From Pisaster brevispinus (taxonomy: Eukaryota; Echinodermata; Asteroidea; Forcipulatida; Asteriidae), in the NCBI GenBank assembly GCA_023634235.1, contig JAMKCF010000015.1, positions 1,961,698 through 2,025,697 on the forward strand: a stretch of 64,000 bases of DNA, written 5' to 3'. Shown one piece after another: positions 27,901 through 42,900 of the stretch. The position numbers were made by a program, and so were the translations under genes. How positions within the stretch are numbered: position 1 is the first letter of the stretch; the number at the start of each line of letters is the position of its first letter. The notes below the pieces were generated by a model, which saw nothing but the letters and a program-made list of their open reading frames with translations, ran no database searches and had not been told where the DNA came from.

Positions 27901-30900
27901 TACCCTGTAAGCAAAGAACGATGCTTGCAAGCGCAGCATTAGGCGGTAAGCAGAGCCATGAAATTAGGCCTTGTACTTTTGCATGCTTTAATGAATTAAG
28001 CACAAAATTACAATTCAACTTAACAATTTTTACAAGGTTTCGGGCTCAATACAGAGGCTCAACCCTCTCAGATTGATTCTCAATTGCCATTAATTATTAA
28101 AATTTGAAATGACATTTTTGATAAGACAAGACACTACCCGGACCAACCTTCCTGAGTTTGCTCTGGTCGTCTTTATAATGCACCAGTAGCGTCGTACTCA
28201 GCTCCCCCTTCTGCCTCCGGATCCCTTCACATAGAAGAGGATGCTCCGACTCCGAGACGTTGATTTTAACCGCCAGGGCTGCCACAGCTGCGTCAAACCC
28301 ACAAGTCTCATCGGTAGGGAGGCGATCTCGTGACGAAACGCATCGATTGTGGGAACGACTCAAGGACGATGTCTGACCTGGAATTAAAATATGGTTTTCG
28401 AAGGAGTTTATTGTACATTCGGTTTGCGGTAACACCATGTGCCATACTTTTTGAGGATTCAATGTATGGTTTGCGGTAACACCATGTGTATATCTACTAG
28501 CTGTGTAGATTTGCTGTTAAGGAACTAGGTCATGCTATTTAATTCGGGAGACTACTTTGGGAGACTACTTAGTAGGAAATCAGCCGGGACTACTACTTTC
28601 GCTTAGTGGATCGAGGGGACTTCTCGTTATTAAATTCACTGCCATGGAGTGAGTTCTTAATTGGTCTCAATATTTCGACTAGCTTGCTCTAGTCATCGTC
28701 AGGAGACAATGTGCATATATCTACTTTGCTGTGTAGATTGTACTTAAGAACTTGTCTTGTTTATTTACTCTACTGACAGGGAGTAGATTTTGGAATTCGG
28801 GAGACAACTTAGTTCTGAAAATAACTTTCCTGCTTATTAAGTACAACCTGGGGAGACTACTACTTTAGCTAAGCGGATCGAGGGGACTTCCCTGCCTTGG
28901 AGTGAGTAACAACTGGTCTCACCGTTTCCCACTAGCCTGCTCTAGTCAGCGTCAAGGATTTTTACCTTTTGTCTTTCAGAAAAAATCTTCTTGTCTCAAA
29001 CAAGAGACCCTCACTAACACATACCTGGCAAGGACAGTGCATCGAAGATGAAGCTTGCCAATAATGCTGCACTCCTCAGCACCAGGGTACCCTCATGTAA
29101 ATGTTGAGCTAACTGACGAATGGTTGTCAGCTCTGTTAACGTCAAGGGCAGACGTTTCAACTGACCCACTAACTCGGACTCCTGGTTGGCTAGTTTCACC
29201 TGGAGGTAACCAAAAAACCAAAATCATATTTACAAAGTATTAAGAAAGTTCTAACTAACACCCGGTTCCGACAGGCGCTCCAGAGTCACGCCAAACCAAA
29301 TAGATAAGGACCGACTCTAGGTCAACCCAAATAAATGTTCTTTTCAGACAGGCAAACTTAACATAACGTTTACAATAGGTTCGGCTCATGACAAGATCAA
29401 CGTCTGAAACCAAGCCGCTCCAGAGTCGTTTCGAACGACTGCAACAGTCGATCTTTCGACTTCCAGCGCGTCCAGTCGCTCCTAACTGTTTCAGACGTGG
29501 AACTTTTCCTGTACTTAATCCAATAATTTGGTTCGGCGCGACTCTAGAGTGCCTGTCTGAACCGGGTGTAAAAAAACTTTTGCATCAGTTTGAATTGCTG
29601 ACTTTAATTGGAAATGATTTCAAAATAAATCAACCAGTTATATTTCACTGGAAATTTCAATAGTTTTATCCCAAATTTCTCAAATTGACGATTCCACGTA
29701 CCTCCAGAGCTTTTGTTGATGCCGGTTGCCTTGGCAACTCCAGTCCGAACATCCCGATCTTGAATGCTAGATGATGACAGTCTGGTTGCTCTGATAGGAC
29801 GCTGCAGAGGAAGGAAGCTTTAGCTAGCGTCATTGTTGCTAACGTGCTCTGCTGATGTACATGCTTCTTCCGCGCCTGTGTAGCGTCATCACCAAAACAA
29901 GAATGTCAAAAAAACGCTTGCACAATTTCAAGAATTAAATTCTAAAGTTACTAATATCAGTTATACTCATGAACCAATTTTTAAAAAATGTAAACAACAC
30001 AAAAGTGTATTAGTTTTTTCTTGTTTAGTGCCAAAATTTTACTATATTTAATCTTCCTATTGTCCGACTAATCAAAATCATCTACTGTGATTTTGAACGA
30101 TAGATAAACTATGCCAGCCTGCATAATATCATGTGGTGATATACAGTTCAAAGTCAACCCTCCTACTGTTTGACCATTCTTTATCATCCCCTGTGGTTTT
30201 AGCTGATAGATAAATTATGCCAGCCTGCATAATATCATGCAGTGATACACAGTACTGTACACGGTAAACCCTCCTACTGTCCAACCATTCTTCATCATTC
30301 ACTGTGGGGAAATGTCACCAGGGTTAAGGAGAGGTGCAACTTACCCTGTTTGAGAGGTTACTGGGAGGAGGGTTGTTGAGCTCAGGAGGGTTGTCCAGCA
30401 TCTCCTCAGCAAGCTCTATTGCTAGCTTACAGGCATTCCTAGTGTAACCGTGGGCATGCAGAGCTTCTGCTCTGGAAAACATGATCTGTTTGGCAAAAGA
30501 CAAAGAGTGAGAACCGAGAAGCACTTCCCAGGAGGGATGGTTGTAAGATGAAGTAGAAATTCAGAAGGAATTCTTCAGAAGGAAGATTTGAAGAAGAAAA
30601 ATTGGGAAACTGCAAAGAGAGCGGAGAAAAATTGGGAAACTGCAAAGAGCGGAGAATGGATGAAAACTTCAAAGATCAACATTTCGTGGAAGTCTGGGGG
30701 GAAAGGAGTAAAAATATTTAGACAATGAACAATATCAGCATGAAACTTCAATACTGTTTTTAGCTTTACCTCAATCTTGTCTTCCATCCGTTTAATCCTA
30801 GCAAAGAGGTTGGGTACATCGCTCTTCTTTTTCGGAGTCTGTTCCGACAGTTTTGCCTTGGTGTCATAGAAATATACCTGGTACTCATCGCCAGAATGCT

Positions 30901-33900
30901 GAGGTTCATTATCGTCACCTTTGATTTGGTTGTTACTGGAACCAGCTTCGAGAGAGGAGTCCGAGTCTGGCAGCTGACCCTTTGGTGGGGTCTCAAGACT
31001 AACCTCTGCCGAGTCTACAGACTCGTTATGCTGTAAGTGTTTTACTTTGACTTTGCGTTTCCCGCCGGGTTTGGCGTCTCTACTGAGGGTTTCTGCGTGT
31101 GCACTAGGGTGGTGCACGGCACAAAGATTGCTAGTCCTTGCCCCTCCTTCGGCACCCATCTCCTTGGGACAGGTGCAGTCGATAGCCTGGAAGTCAGAGT
31201 CCGTATCTTCTGATCGGCTGGAGCTCAGCACACGTTGGTCGTCTACCCCGGAACTACTGCTACTCACAATGGATTCAGAGGAACTTAGCCTGTGTAGTTC
31301 ATTGCTGGAACCCTTCTGCGGCTCCCTGGATTTGGAATCTACCTCTGCTACAGTGGAACAGGCCGTTTCCTCCGTCGCGACGGGTGGATTTGATTGGGAG
31401 GGCTTATTCTGTTGGATGAGTAGGGGAGTCCTTTTACTGGCTCTGTATTTCATCGCTTCATCACGGTTGGCCTTGGGATCAGTGTACGTGACACCTTCGA
31501 TTTGGTAATCTTTCCAGTCCATGAGACAAGCTCCAATCGCTGGCTTGAAACCGGTGAACACCTCAATGTCAACACGACGAACATTTGTCACATTGCCCAC
31601 GGTGTTGGCGAAATTTGGTCCTCTACCCTTCCGCACTTTGTCAATGACCTGTAGATGCCATTTGCGTAACTCTTCCTGAAGTTCTCCTCTTTCCGTTGGA
31701 GTGATCGCTGGATTGAGGGCTACGAGACGCCATAAAAATACAATCTCATCGCACATGCTGGCACAGGCGTGCTGCGCAACCGCAGTGGTGCTGTTACTGT
31801 TGGCACGATGACCGTGGTTACCGTGGTGAGAATGAAGGGCCGAGGTTCCTGTGCTGAACCACCAAATGACAATCTGAAAGACAATTTGACAAATCAAAAG
31901 GTCAAACAGGTTTGTAAATATTCCTTTACAGAGGTCTGTAGCATTCTACAGTGTCTACAGAACTACAAGCAATGAAATAAATTGTCATTCTACAGTGTCT
32001 ACAGAACTACAAGCAATGAAATAAATTGTCATTCTACAGTGCCTACAGAACTCCAAGCAATGGAACAAGTTGTTATTCTACAGTGCTTACAGAACTACAA
32101 GCAATGAAATAAATTGTCATTCTACAGTGCCTACAGAACTCCAAGCAATGGAACAAGTTGTTATTCTACAGTGCCTACAGAACTCCAAGCAGTGAAACAA
32201 GTTGCATTCTACAGTGCCTACAGAACTACAAGCAATGAAACAAGTTGTCATTCTACAGTGCCTACAGAACTACAGGCAGTGAAATAAATTGTCATTCTAC
32301 AGTGCCTACAGAACTACAAGCAATGAAATAAATTGTCATTCTACAGTGCCTGACAGAACTACAAGCAATGAAACAAGTTGTTATTCTACAGTGCTTACAG
32401 AACTACAAGCAGTGAAACAAGTTGTCATTCAACAGTGCCTACAGAACTCCAAGCAATGGAACAAGTTGTCATTCTACAGTGCCTACAGAACTACAAGCAA
32501 TGAAACAAGCTGTCATTCTACAGTGCCTACAGAGCTCCATACAGTACCTGATCACACAAGATACACTCCTCCGTCATGATCTTGAGCAGATTGACAGCGT
32601 TACTGTCCCGTCTGCGGCACATCTCTCGGACAATGGAGAGAAGGTTCCAGATGCCTTCAGGCTCTCTCCCTCTCAGTGGCCTCAGCAGATTGGTCCACTC
32701 CGCTGCCGCCTGAGGAGCACTCGACGAAAGGTACAACGACGTCACGTCACTAAAGTCAGAGGAAACCATTTGTACTACGTGTCAGAAACATTTCTTGTTA
32801 CCGTGCCATTGCAAAAAATGTTGCACACCTAAAGTAGCACTTATATTACGCGCAAGTTTAAAACTGTCAAAACATTGTATCTCACTTACAATACAAGTAG
32901 GGCCTGAGATACAAGGTTCTACGCAGAGCATCATCTTGCGAGAAAATGTACATCATTTTTGCAAAATCAAGATACAACATTTTTGCACTGACGTAAAACA
33001 AAACAAAGGGAAGTCAGGCTGCGAAAACTTAATAATCTGCAGTTTCTACTTATATTTCTCTTTGTTCTTCTTGTGTTGCTACAATTTAGTTTAAATTTGT
33101 TGCTTATTACAAACGTTTGATCGTACCTAAAGACGGTGGGTGTTGGTCCTGTGAATCGTATCAAAGTCTTTTTAATGTTCTCATGCATGACGGCATCGTC
33201 CAGAAACCATCTGGTCTGCTCGGAGGCCGAGGGTCCGGCTGTTGGGTCGGGGGCTCCACATACCATGTTGATGGTATTGGCTTGAGAAGAGAGCAACTCA
33301 TCTAAGAGTCGTTGGGCCGTTGGTAGGATCTGTGAGGTCAAACAAGGTCAAGATTCTCATTGTCTCAAAGTACACTATTCACACAAATATCGCATAAAAT
33401 AATTTTCCAACAAGAACAAACTTTTTAAGTCATGAAAAATAAACGATAATTATTAATATTTTTATGGAAAAAAGCTGCAGGCAGCCAATAACTCGAGATG
33501 AAACTCAAGGTGATTTCGATTAAAGATTTACCTGACGAGGCAATTCACTGATCAAATACTGAGAGAACTTCTGCAACTGATCCCTATGGAGGCGCGACAG
33601 CGATTCAGAGACTGGCGCCCTCAAGCAGACCTGGGTGGGATGGATGATGCGATACAGACACAGCGCAACGACGTGACTGCACCACTTGCTCGCCGAGGAG
33701 CACGTACAAGAGCAAGAGGAGATACGGCGGCGATCGAAGGTGATGGCCACGTTGAAAGTACCCTGCTGGGTCATCCCCTGAGAGGGTACGACTGTCCCGC
33801 TCAGATGGAATCCTGTCAACGACAGACAATGACAGACAAGAGATAACATTGGTCAGTTTCTTTATACCCAGTGTGAGAGTCATTGCTGAGAAAAAAAGTC

Positions 33901-36900
33901 TGCAACTAGGAATCCAATTTTTTTAGGAGGTAAGTTGAAAAAAATGGCATGTCCACCTTTCAGTAACGTCTAGAGTTTAGAATGCACAGAGCTTTTAGGA
34001 AACAGTGTCCCCAGCACTAGACAAATAAACCAAAGAAAAGGATTTCTTTATAATGTGAACAAATTTAAGGCCGAGGCCAGAGATCTGTAATTTTAGCACT
34101 TGGCAAGAAACACCACAACCGAACGAGTCCTGCAGTCTAGGTTTCTCCAGAAGCTTACATTTACCACAACACACCACGGCGGGCCACGACACGCCACAAC
34201 CTGCCTTTTTGAGGTCTTGGAAAAAATATTTCTGGTCCAGAGAAAGTTCTGAACCCCATGACTGCTCGGTCAGTTTGACTCATTGCCAGGAATACTGGCG
34301 GTAGATCACAATATAGAAACACCAAGCAAGATAACAAACTTGTTGCACTTCTCAAGAAACAACACTTATTTCTTCCTACCTATTTGAAGAGCATCCTTGA
34401 CGGCTTTACTCTTTACCATGTGCTCTCCCTTCTGATACTCATCAGGACTGCCATTGGCCAGACATGAATACAATCTGCATAAATGAATATTCATACGCTG
34501 TTATCATCACTGATTGGCTGACAGATTATACAATGGTCGAGAATACAAAGCATATTACCCAAATACAAGCTGCGTAAATTAACATACATTAAGTAACTGT
34601 ATGAATATTATTATTATTGCTATTGCTAACAAAACCTCAACCTGGGCTTGGTTTCCCAAAGAGCAAAGTTTGATCTTAGGAAGTGTATCAATCTTAATTA
34701 CTCAGCTAAGCCGTCCTCACATTACAAAATCACTACGGTAAAATTCACAACTCATCTTAAGATGAATCTCAGTGTTTGTGAAATCGAGCCTCAGGATAAT
34801 AATAGTAATATATAGTCTTGTAAGGTACTCAAGGCGCTTCAAGAAAAACGTTTTAGGACAGGTTTATGAAAATGTTGAATTATGAGACCGATTTATGTAG
34901 CACCTTATAAAAGGGGTTTACAAGGTGCCAGCAGCCACTGCCAGAAACACCAAGCAAACCCCCTTCTCTAAGGAATAAGTGTACAGGGTTCTTTTGCATG
35001 CATTACACAACACATTAACACGTTGACTGCCGCCTACGAGTATATTCGTAGTAACAGGTGTAACTGATTCTGCCACTACGAGTATACTCATAGAGAATGA
35101 AAGGCTTTTGTATTGTGCATTGAATACACTGGCATCACTGAGAACGCAACAAATAGGACATACATGTACATCCTTAGAATTTGTATGTTCAAATTATTTG
35201 TTTTTAGTGTTGGCGCATTGGTATGCGCGCATGCGCACCACACTTGGCAATGGGAACGCCCTACAAATCAATGACCGGCAGTCAACGTGTTAAAGCTATG
35301 GCTTTAAGTCCCATCTGAAGGACGAAGCAATAATGGTTAAGTGTCTTGCTTAAGGACACAAGTGTCCAGACCGGGACTCGAACCCACACACTGTTGATCA
35401 GAAACACCAGAGCTCGAGTCCAGAGCTCTTAACCACTCGGCCATGACAGGCTACAAAAGACACAACCACAGTTGAAATTTGTATATATATCATGATAACA
35501 ATTTCAATTTTGGATGATCTCTCCACCACAAACATTTTGTCATCAAATTCAAACAAAAAACAAAACAAAAGAAATGTTCACAAACATGTAAAACTTTAAA
35601 CGAATGAGGTTGACTCTTACCGAATGTCTTCTTCATTTTCAGGGAAACTCCAGAAAGCGATTCGCAGCTGAAGATTCTCGGGGACAGGCGGGTACATCCG
35701 CTCCACAACCTCAAATGGGAAATGGAGCGCTACGGTCTTAGCAGCTAACTCAACCAACTGAATAACTGGATAGGAAAACAAAAAATCAAATCAAATCACT
35801 CATTTGTTTCTGTACAGATTTGATGAATCTTCTATTGAATGTAGATTAATACATGGTCTTTGGTTTTACCCTTACACGGATGTGTTTTAGGCACTGTATA
35901 CTCGGTGCTTTCCTGAGTCCTATGAACGAATCCAATAGGCATATTACTCGGGGGGGATTCGAACCCACGAGTCCCATCCGGGAAAGTACTGAGTACACAG
36001 TGCTTAACACGTTGACTGCCGGTCATAGATTCGTAGGGCGTTCCCATTTGCCAAGTGTGGTGCGCATGCGTGCATACCAAGTAGGTAAGACTTTTTGGTG
36101 TCTACATGTTGTAATACAAATTCTCAGGTATGTCCTCACCACTGCCAGAAACGTATTTGTTGCGTTCTCAGTGATGCCAGTGTATTCAATGCACAATACA
36201 AAAGCCTTTCATTCTCTACGAGTATACTCGTAGTGGCAGAATCCGTTACACCTGTTACTACGAATATACTCGTAGGCGGCAGTCAACGTGTTAACACACA
36301 TCGGTGTCTGGGTAAAACCAAATAATATTCTTTATCCCCGATGCACATAGTCCCTATAATTTAACATCTATTAAATTGTTGTGGTATCCCGCTAAATACT
36401 ACCTCTAGCTAAAGGGCAATCTCGGTGGTCTAGTGGTAAGACATCTGCTCTAGAATGGTTAAGGTCATGGGTTCGAATCCCACATGAAACCACTCACCTC
36501 TCACCAGTGTGGTCCCGGGAAAGTACAGAGAATACAGTGCTTTGCACACATCAATGCATGGTAAAACCAAATAACACTCTTTATCCCTGATGCAAATCGA
36601 ACATCTATTCAATTGGTTGGGATACCCACTGCTAAAATATAGGATTCAAACCTACTCTAGCTAGCTACCAGGCAATCTCGGTGGTCTAGTGGTAAGACAT
36701 CTGCTCTAGAATGGCAAAGGTCATGGGTTCTAATCCCACCCGAGTAATATATGCCTGTGGATTTTTTTTTTCCAGAGGACTCAAGAAATTACACAAATCA
36801 GTGTCTAGGTTAAACCAAATAATATTCTTTATCCCTGATGCAAACTTAACATCTATTAGATTTTAAACACAGACACTTTAAATATTACTGCCTATATAGC

Positions 36901-39900
36901 AATATCTTACACAATGCACTAACAAAAAATATAGGTCCAATGATTTTCGGTGAAAGTAGAAAATGGGTCGGTTCTATTCAAAAATTCAACCATTTAAATA
37001 CAACAGTTTCAGTTTAACAGTTTAAATCACCCGAAAAAATGTAAACAAATCAATCATATTACGGTCTTACTGGAAACCTCAATCAACAGAATCTATGGGC
37101 AAGAAAAGAAACTAAATAGATAACAATTTAGCTTTTGATTGACCCACTGCCCCCAACCCTGAGTTCCCAGACATGGCTGCCTGCCTGCCTGCCTGCATAA
37201 ATAACACCACTGCTTGCAGCCTTGAACCTCTCTCCAACAAAGGCTAAACATTTAGATTCACGACCAGTCGTTCCTGCTTTATCCTCCCCAACCCCTTTTT
37301 CTCCACTAAAAACCAGAAAACTGAATATTTTCAGTCAGGAAAAAGCTTTAACCCCGAGATGGAACATTGTAACGTTAGTTTAATCCATACCTCAAGCCAT
37401 GGCTGTGAGACATTACACATTAGTCTCTTCTCCTTACACAATGTCGTAAGAAACTCTGACAAAACATCGGCCAACATTTATTCTTTGTTGTCTTTACCGA
37501 TGCGTGACCAGTGGTAAACTTTGATGAAAGTTGACGAATTGTTTGCCTTTAATTTGAAAAGTGGGGAATGGGCATAAATCTTCTCTTCCAACAAACACCA
37601 CTTGAAACCTCAAGTGCTGAATATAATCCTCCATTATTCTATCATCCCATGCATGCTTTGTTATTACATTAAATACTGCATACTCAGCGAACCTTAAAGG
37701 CGAGGTATACTTTTGGCAATTGTCAAAGACCAGTATCCTCACTTGGTGTGTCCCAACATTATGCATAAATAATAACAAACCTGTGGAAATTTGGGCTCAA
37801 CTGGTCATCGAAGTTGCAAGAAAATAATGAAAGAAAAAAAACAACCTTCTTGCATTGTGTGTTTTCAGATACCTGAGCCTGAGAGAGGCTTCATGCCCGA
37901 AGCCTTTCTCAGATTCAATTTTGGGGGGGTAAAAAATTACCTCTCCTCTAAAACTACATTACTTCAAAGGGTGTTGTTTCTAACAATGTTTTATAGTATC
38001 AACAGCTCTCCAGTGCTCTTTACCAAGTAAGCTTTTATGGTCAATTATTCTTGGAGTAATTACCAAAGGTATACAGGTTTGATAGAGCTGACAAAATGGT
38101 CGCAGACAGTGTTCATGTTTTGTGTGATCAGCCATAATACATGAAATAACAAACCTTTGCAAATTAATGGGCTTTATCCATTGTGCGAGTCTGGATCAAA
38201 TGGTGAAAAACCATGCACAATATTCAGCATGTAAATACATTGTCCTTAATTTTGGTTGTAACCAAACCAACCTTTTCCATGTTTTCAGATACACTTTTCT
38301 CAATTGTACGACTTCATTTCAGAGGGAATTATTTCACATACAAAAAACTGTTCTCGTATGAACTTTTATAATCAGTAAGCTTTCAGAGTAAATTTAAACA
38401 ATGATGTTTGTTTTCAATCCTATATATAATACCTTTAACAATAATTGTATATTCATGTTGTCTTTACTTGTCATCACCCTGGGACAAATACATGTGTAGG
38501 CAAAGATCAGGAAACTGGGCTGATATCATACTTCCAGATCCAGCACTCTCATTAGTCTCCCTCTAACCATCAAAACAGGATGCGATAGTTCTACATACGA
38601 GTTTTGATTATTCCTTTTGATGTTTTTAGAAAACACCCCAACTGTTGAGTTGAGCGTTGATGTCTTCAGTGAATTCTGCTTGTTGGCCAAATTTTATGAT
38701 CAAGCTGGCAAGGCCGAATAACTGCTTAGCACGGATGAAAATCTTGCTAAGCAGATTCTAAAAACATATGCCAAATGTTGTGACTGGTGCTCCGCCAATT
38801 TCTCCACGGCATGTAAATTTGCATAGAGATCCATATCTTGTCCAAACACGGATTTAGGGTTCCATAATTCATCAAGAATCAAGAAGATAACCCCACATGA
38901 ATGGCTGTCTAGTTTGAAGTTGTCTAGTTTTAAAGTTGCCTTGTGTATAAGTAACTTTGGCCATGAGGGGCAGGAGACCACTTCGGACACAGAGAGCTGC
39001 AAAGAATGTTCTTTAGGGTTTTTTAATGGCACCTATTGAAAAGAAAGGTAGGAAGTTTAGCTGATCACACAGACCAGCTGAAAAGCTGTTAGCTTGTGAA
39101 ATGCAACTGGTACACAAGAAGCAAAGATCATAAGATCAGAAAGAAATACGAGCATCCAGACAGTCGAAGGCCAATTCTGTGGGATTACACTTTCCGAAGA
39201 CTAAATTCAAGGATATTTTCTTCTCTACCGAGAAGCCAAGTAAGCAGTTTGATTGACCCCCACCCTGCCCCAAGAACAAATTTCACAAGGTCTTATACTG
39301 GTGTGTAGTAGAGATTAAAGAGTCCATAAGTTCATGAGGTGTCAGCGTGACCTCAGACATTTCAAAACATTGCTTGGAGCTCTCTGGGAGAGTAACTGTC
39401 ACATTATATGGATTGTAGAGATGATTTGGGGGGGGGGGCCAGTCAATCTCTTTGTTGACGCCATCACAACAGATCTCAGGGGCATATTGTGGGTAAAGGT
39501 TGGACCAAGCTGTGAGTTGACCCAGAAAGCTAACCAAACAACAATGGAGCAAACAGCTGACTAAAGAACAACACTGGTCACCCCTTGAACCAAAACAAAA
39601 GCTGTTACAAAGACGAGGTATTAAAGTACCCTCTGAAACTAAAATGATTGTTTAGTTTGTTTTTGTCTTTCTTTGTTCGAGTGCAGAGTGCAGATCAAGA
39701 AGTGTGTCTCCATTTTTACAAGTTGTTAGGGATAGTACAATCATATGTTGCCAGCTGTGTTTGTAAAATCAATGTTGACGCTGACTATTTGGGTGTTTCT
39801 TTTATTTGTAAATTTAAGATTTATTTTTATTCTATTTTTTTGTTTTTTGGGGGGAGCCATACTTAACAATGCCTTTAAATTATTTAAATAAAACAAACAG

Positions 39901-42900
39901 AACTAAAGGGAGCAGATTCTAGTCTTTCTTTTTTCAAGACGAAGATCTTTTCCCAAAGAGATTATGATCTGATGTGAGCCAGAGGAAATACAGAATCAAT
40001 TCCTAAACGTCTTGAAACAAGTCTACTAAAAACACCCTCTAGCATGCAGCTTTCAGCTCCAGACAGAGGCAGTCACATGTGAATCACTGATCAGAGCTCC
40101 TTGAATCAAGACTAAGTAAGGGGTAGAGCCGATCGTCGTCTTGGCATTAAGCTCGCGGCTAGACAGATGATGTCTCATAATTGTTGAATAAGTAAAAACG
40201 GACCCAACTTGCAGGGAATCTTGGTCAAACGATACATCACTTCCTTCCTCTTGATAGCTGACAACTTTTTTGGGAGCAACCGCTTGGTGCAGCACACCAC
40301 GGCAAAGATCCAAACTTAGAGAACAAACTAAACAGGTCACGGTCATACGCTAAAAAAAAAAACCATCCAAGCATTGAACTATTCTAGGGTGGAGTTCCAA
40401 AATTATTTGCCAGATGTTTGTATCGACTCATCGTTGGCTCAATTTATTTTTGGCAATTATTCGGCTGAACTCATTACGTTGGCCTCCCTTACTACCATCT
40501 GAAGGCTCAACTCACACCCAATAAAATAAAAAATATTTACCCTAAGCCCATTAAAAGATTAATAAATAGAAAAAAATAGAAATAAATAAATAGAAATAAA
40601 TAAAAATAAATAAATAAATGAAATTAAATATATAAACTGTTCTAATTAAAAACAAAATAAATAACTAAATAACTAAAACAAATGACAAAAATCTGACTTT
40701 CAACATGAAAGAAAGCCGCACCTAAATCTTCAACATATCATCACAACAAAAAATGAAACCGTAGGGTCAATCTGAATGTCAAAGGTCACACAAAAAGACC
40801 TCTCCTTTAGGTCACTTGTCCAAGGTTTAAAAGATGACGAATATCAATTAAGTTGAAGCTGTCTCCTGTTGACCACGCATGAATTAACCGTTATTAAGGA
40901 CCAATTCCATTCAAGGTTACACACGCTGCATGAACCTTAATTAAATGACCATAATTGTTATGAAACTGCACTCATTCGATGAACTCCAAGAATCCATGAT
41001 TGAGATCAGCGGCACGCTCAGGCTTCTCCCCATGCACTAGCTAGCGTATCGGGCCAATACGCGCGAATCACGTGCCGATACGTGCAAATTTCGGCCGATA
41101 CGCAAACAAACAAAAATTGCTTTTTTTTTCTCACAAGAATCATCAAAAAAGAAAACCATATAGAATGCCCCCAGATTGCACAGTAGGGCTTTTAAAACCA
41201 AGATAAACACCAAGTAAGAAAACATTCCAGAGACCTTGTTTCAATTCAGCACGCTTTGGCCAAATATCCAAATAGAATGCCCCACAGTTTTGGAAAATCC
41301 TGGGGAGAACCCTGAACTGTCCATGAAATCAAATCTTGGCAGTGTTCCTGAACAAACCTGGAATAGTTAAGTTGCCAGCACTGTTATTAAAAAAAATCAA
41401 TTTTGTATGGGGAAAAAAAAAAAAAAAAAAAAAAAAGATAACAGAGCCAATTCCGAGCACTGCCAAATCAGCCAATCAGAGGGTGACACCAAAATTTACC
41501 ACAACAAAAAGTGTACACACAACAAGGTATCGCAGAAACTATGGTTAACGGCTGAGACATCTTATTAATGTTACCGTTGGTTACTGGTTCCCTGCTAGAT
41601 TTTCCGGTGAGATACTCCTTAAGACAAATCTGAGAGACGATCAAGTAATGCTACATGTATTTGGGCCTCCTGAGTAGGCCCTATTCCTTAAATTATATAG
41701 AGCCAAGATTCATTTTGTATGCATTACAGGCCGCTTCAACCCACAATGTTGACCCATTTTTACAAAGCGCCAGTTAGCATTAAACAAATGTGGCATGTTT
41801 AAAATTCAAAGCATAAAAAGATGGATTGTCTAGCCTGTAGATTATAAATAGTTTGTTTACTGAAATTGTTGTAATGTGTCTATATTTTGTTTTGCACTAT
41901 CTAAGTGGGGGGATCATATTCCAATGTGCACCTGCAAAACAATACCCTCCTTCTATAATTGGACTTGTCCACAACTCTATCTAATAAGTGTAGGTGATAA
42001 AGGCAATATGTGTTGAACTCTGGAGAAAGACAAAACAAATCAATTCGACTTTCCACACTATTTTGATCAAACTACATGTATGTGATAAAGAACTGTTTTT
42101 TTAAAAAAACCTTCAGAGTACATTGTTGACTAAAATGGTGTGCACTTTGCACAGATGGCCCCACAGGCTATGAGTCCCAAAGACTGCTACCCTGGACTAT
42201 CCCTGATCTGCCAAGAGGTTAAACCACAAACACTCCAGGGGTACAGAGGGTCCAGATAAACACCATTTTTATCAACAAACTAGTCAAATGAAAAAACCCT
42301 CTTTGTTTGGGCCTGGTTAGACCATACAGCAAGGGTTACACCACGTTTTAGACACTCTACACTGACTCCAAATGAATGCTTTGTTGAATTTGTCTCTGGA
42401 ATTTTGTTACAAGCGATTAACTTCACTCCACCCCTTGCAGACACCAACACAATGTGGCCAGACCCTGCTATCATCTGGAGACCTGTGTAACCACTGAAAT
42501 TTTCCAGTCACTTTCTTTCTTCTAAATTTGTTGTCAAATTCAATTAAAAATTTAAAAAGTTTCGTCTGATAACGCTGAAATTAACAAAGCAATAATAAAA
42601 ACAACTGTCCCCAAGGCTTGAATTTGGCGGAAAAATGCACAAGACAAATCCTTGCAGCTCAAAATTTTTACTGGAATGAGCAGATTTTTTTTTTAACACA
42701 AGACCAGAATTGAATTGAGAAAAAACAAAAACCTTACCCCCACCCCCACAATTAAACATTTGAACAAACACTAAGAGAAGATTTATCTCATTTGTTTTTG
42801 AGTAATGATTCTTCAATACTCAACAGAATTAAAGGAGATTTATCAGACTGACAGTCACCATTTGCACAAAAGCATAAGACCACCGGACTTTTGTCCAGTC

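Noticed and set aside
31047..31508. Plus-strand open frame of 153 codons
   Set aside because: It is antisense to ZSWIM8 exon 7, which is a secure conserved exon. Low-complexity Ser/Glu codons on one strand leave the other strand open by chance.
38700..39032. Minus-strand 110-codon frame in ZSWIM8 intron 1
   Set aside because: It begins in a repeat-like stretch (TGCTTAGCA motifs) and matches no family I know.
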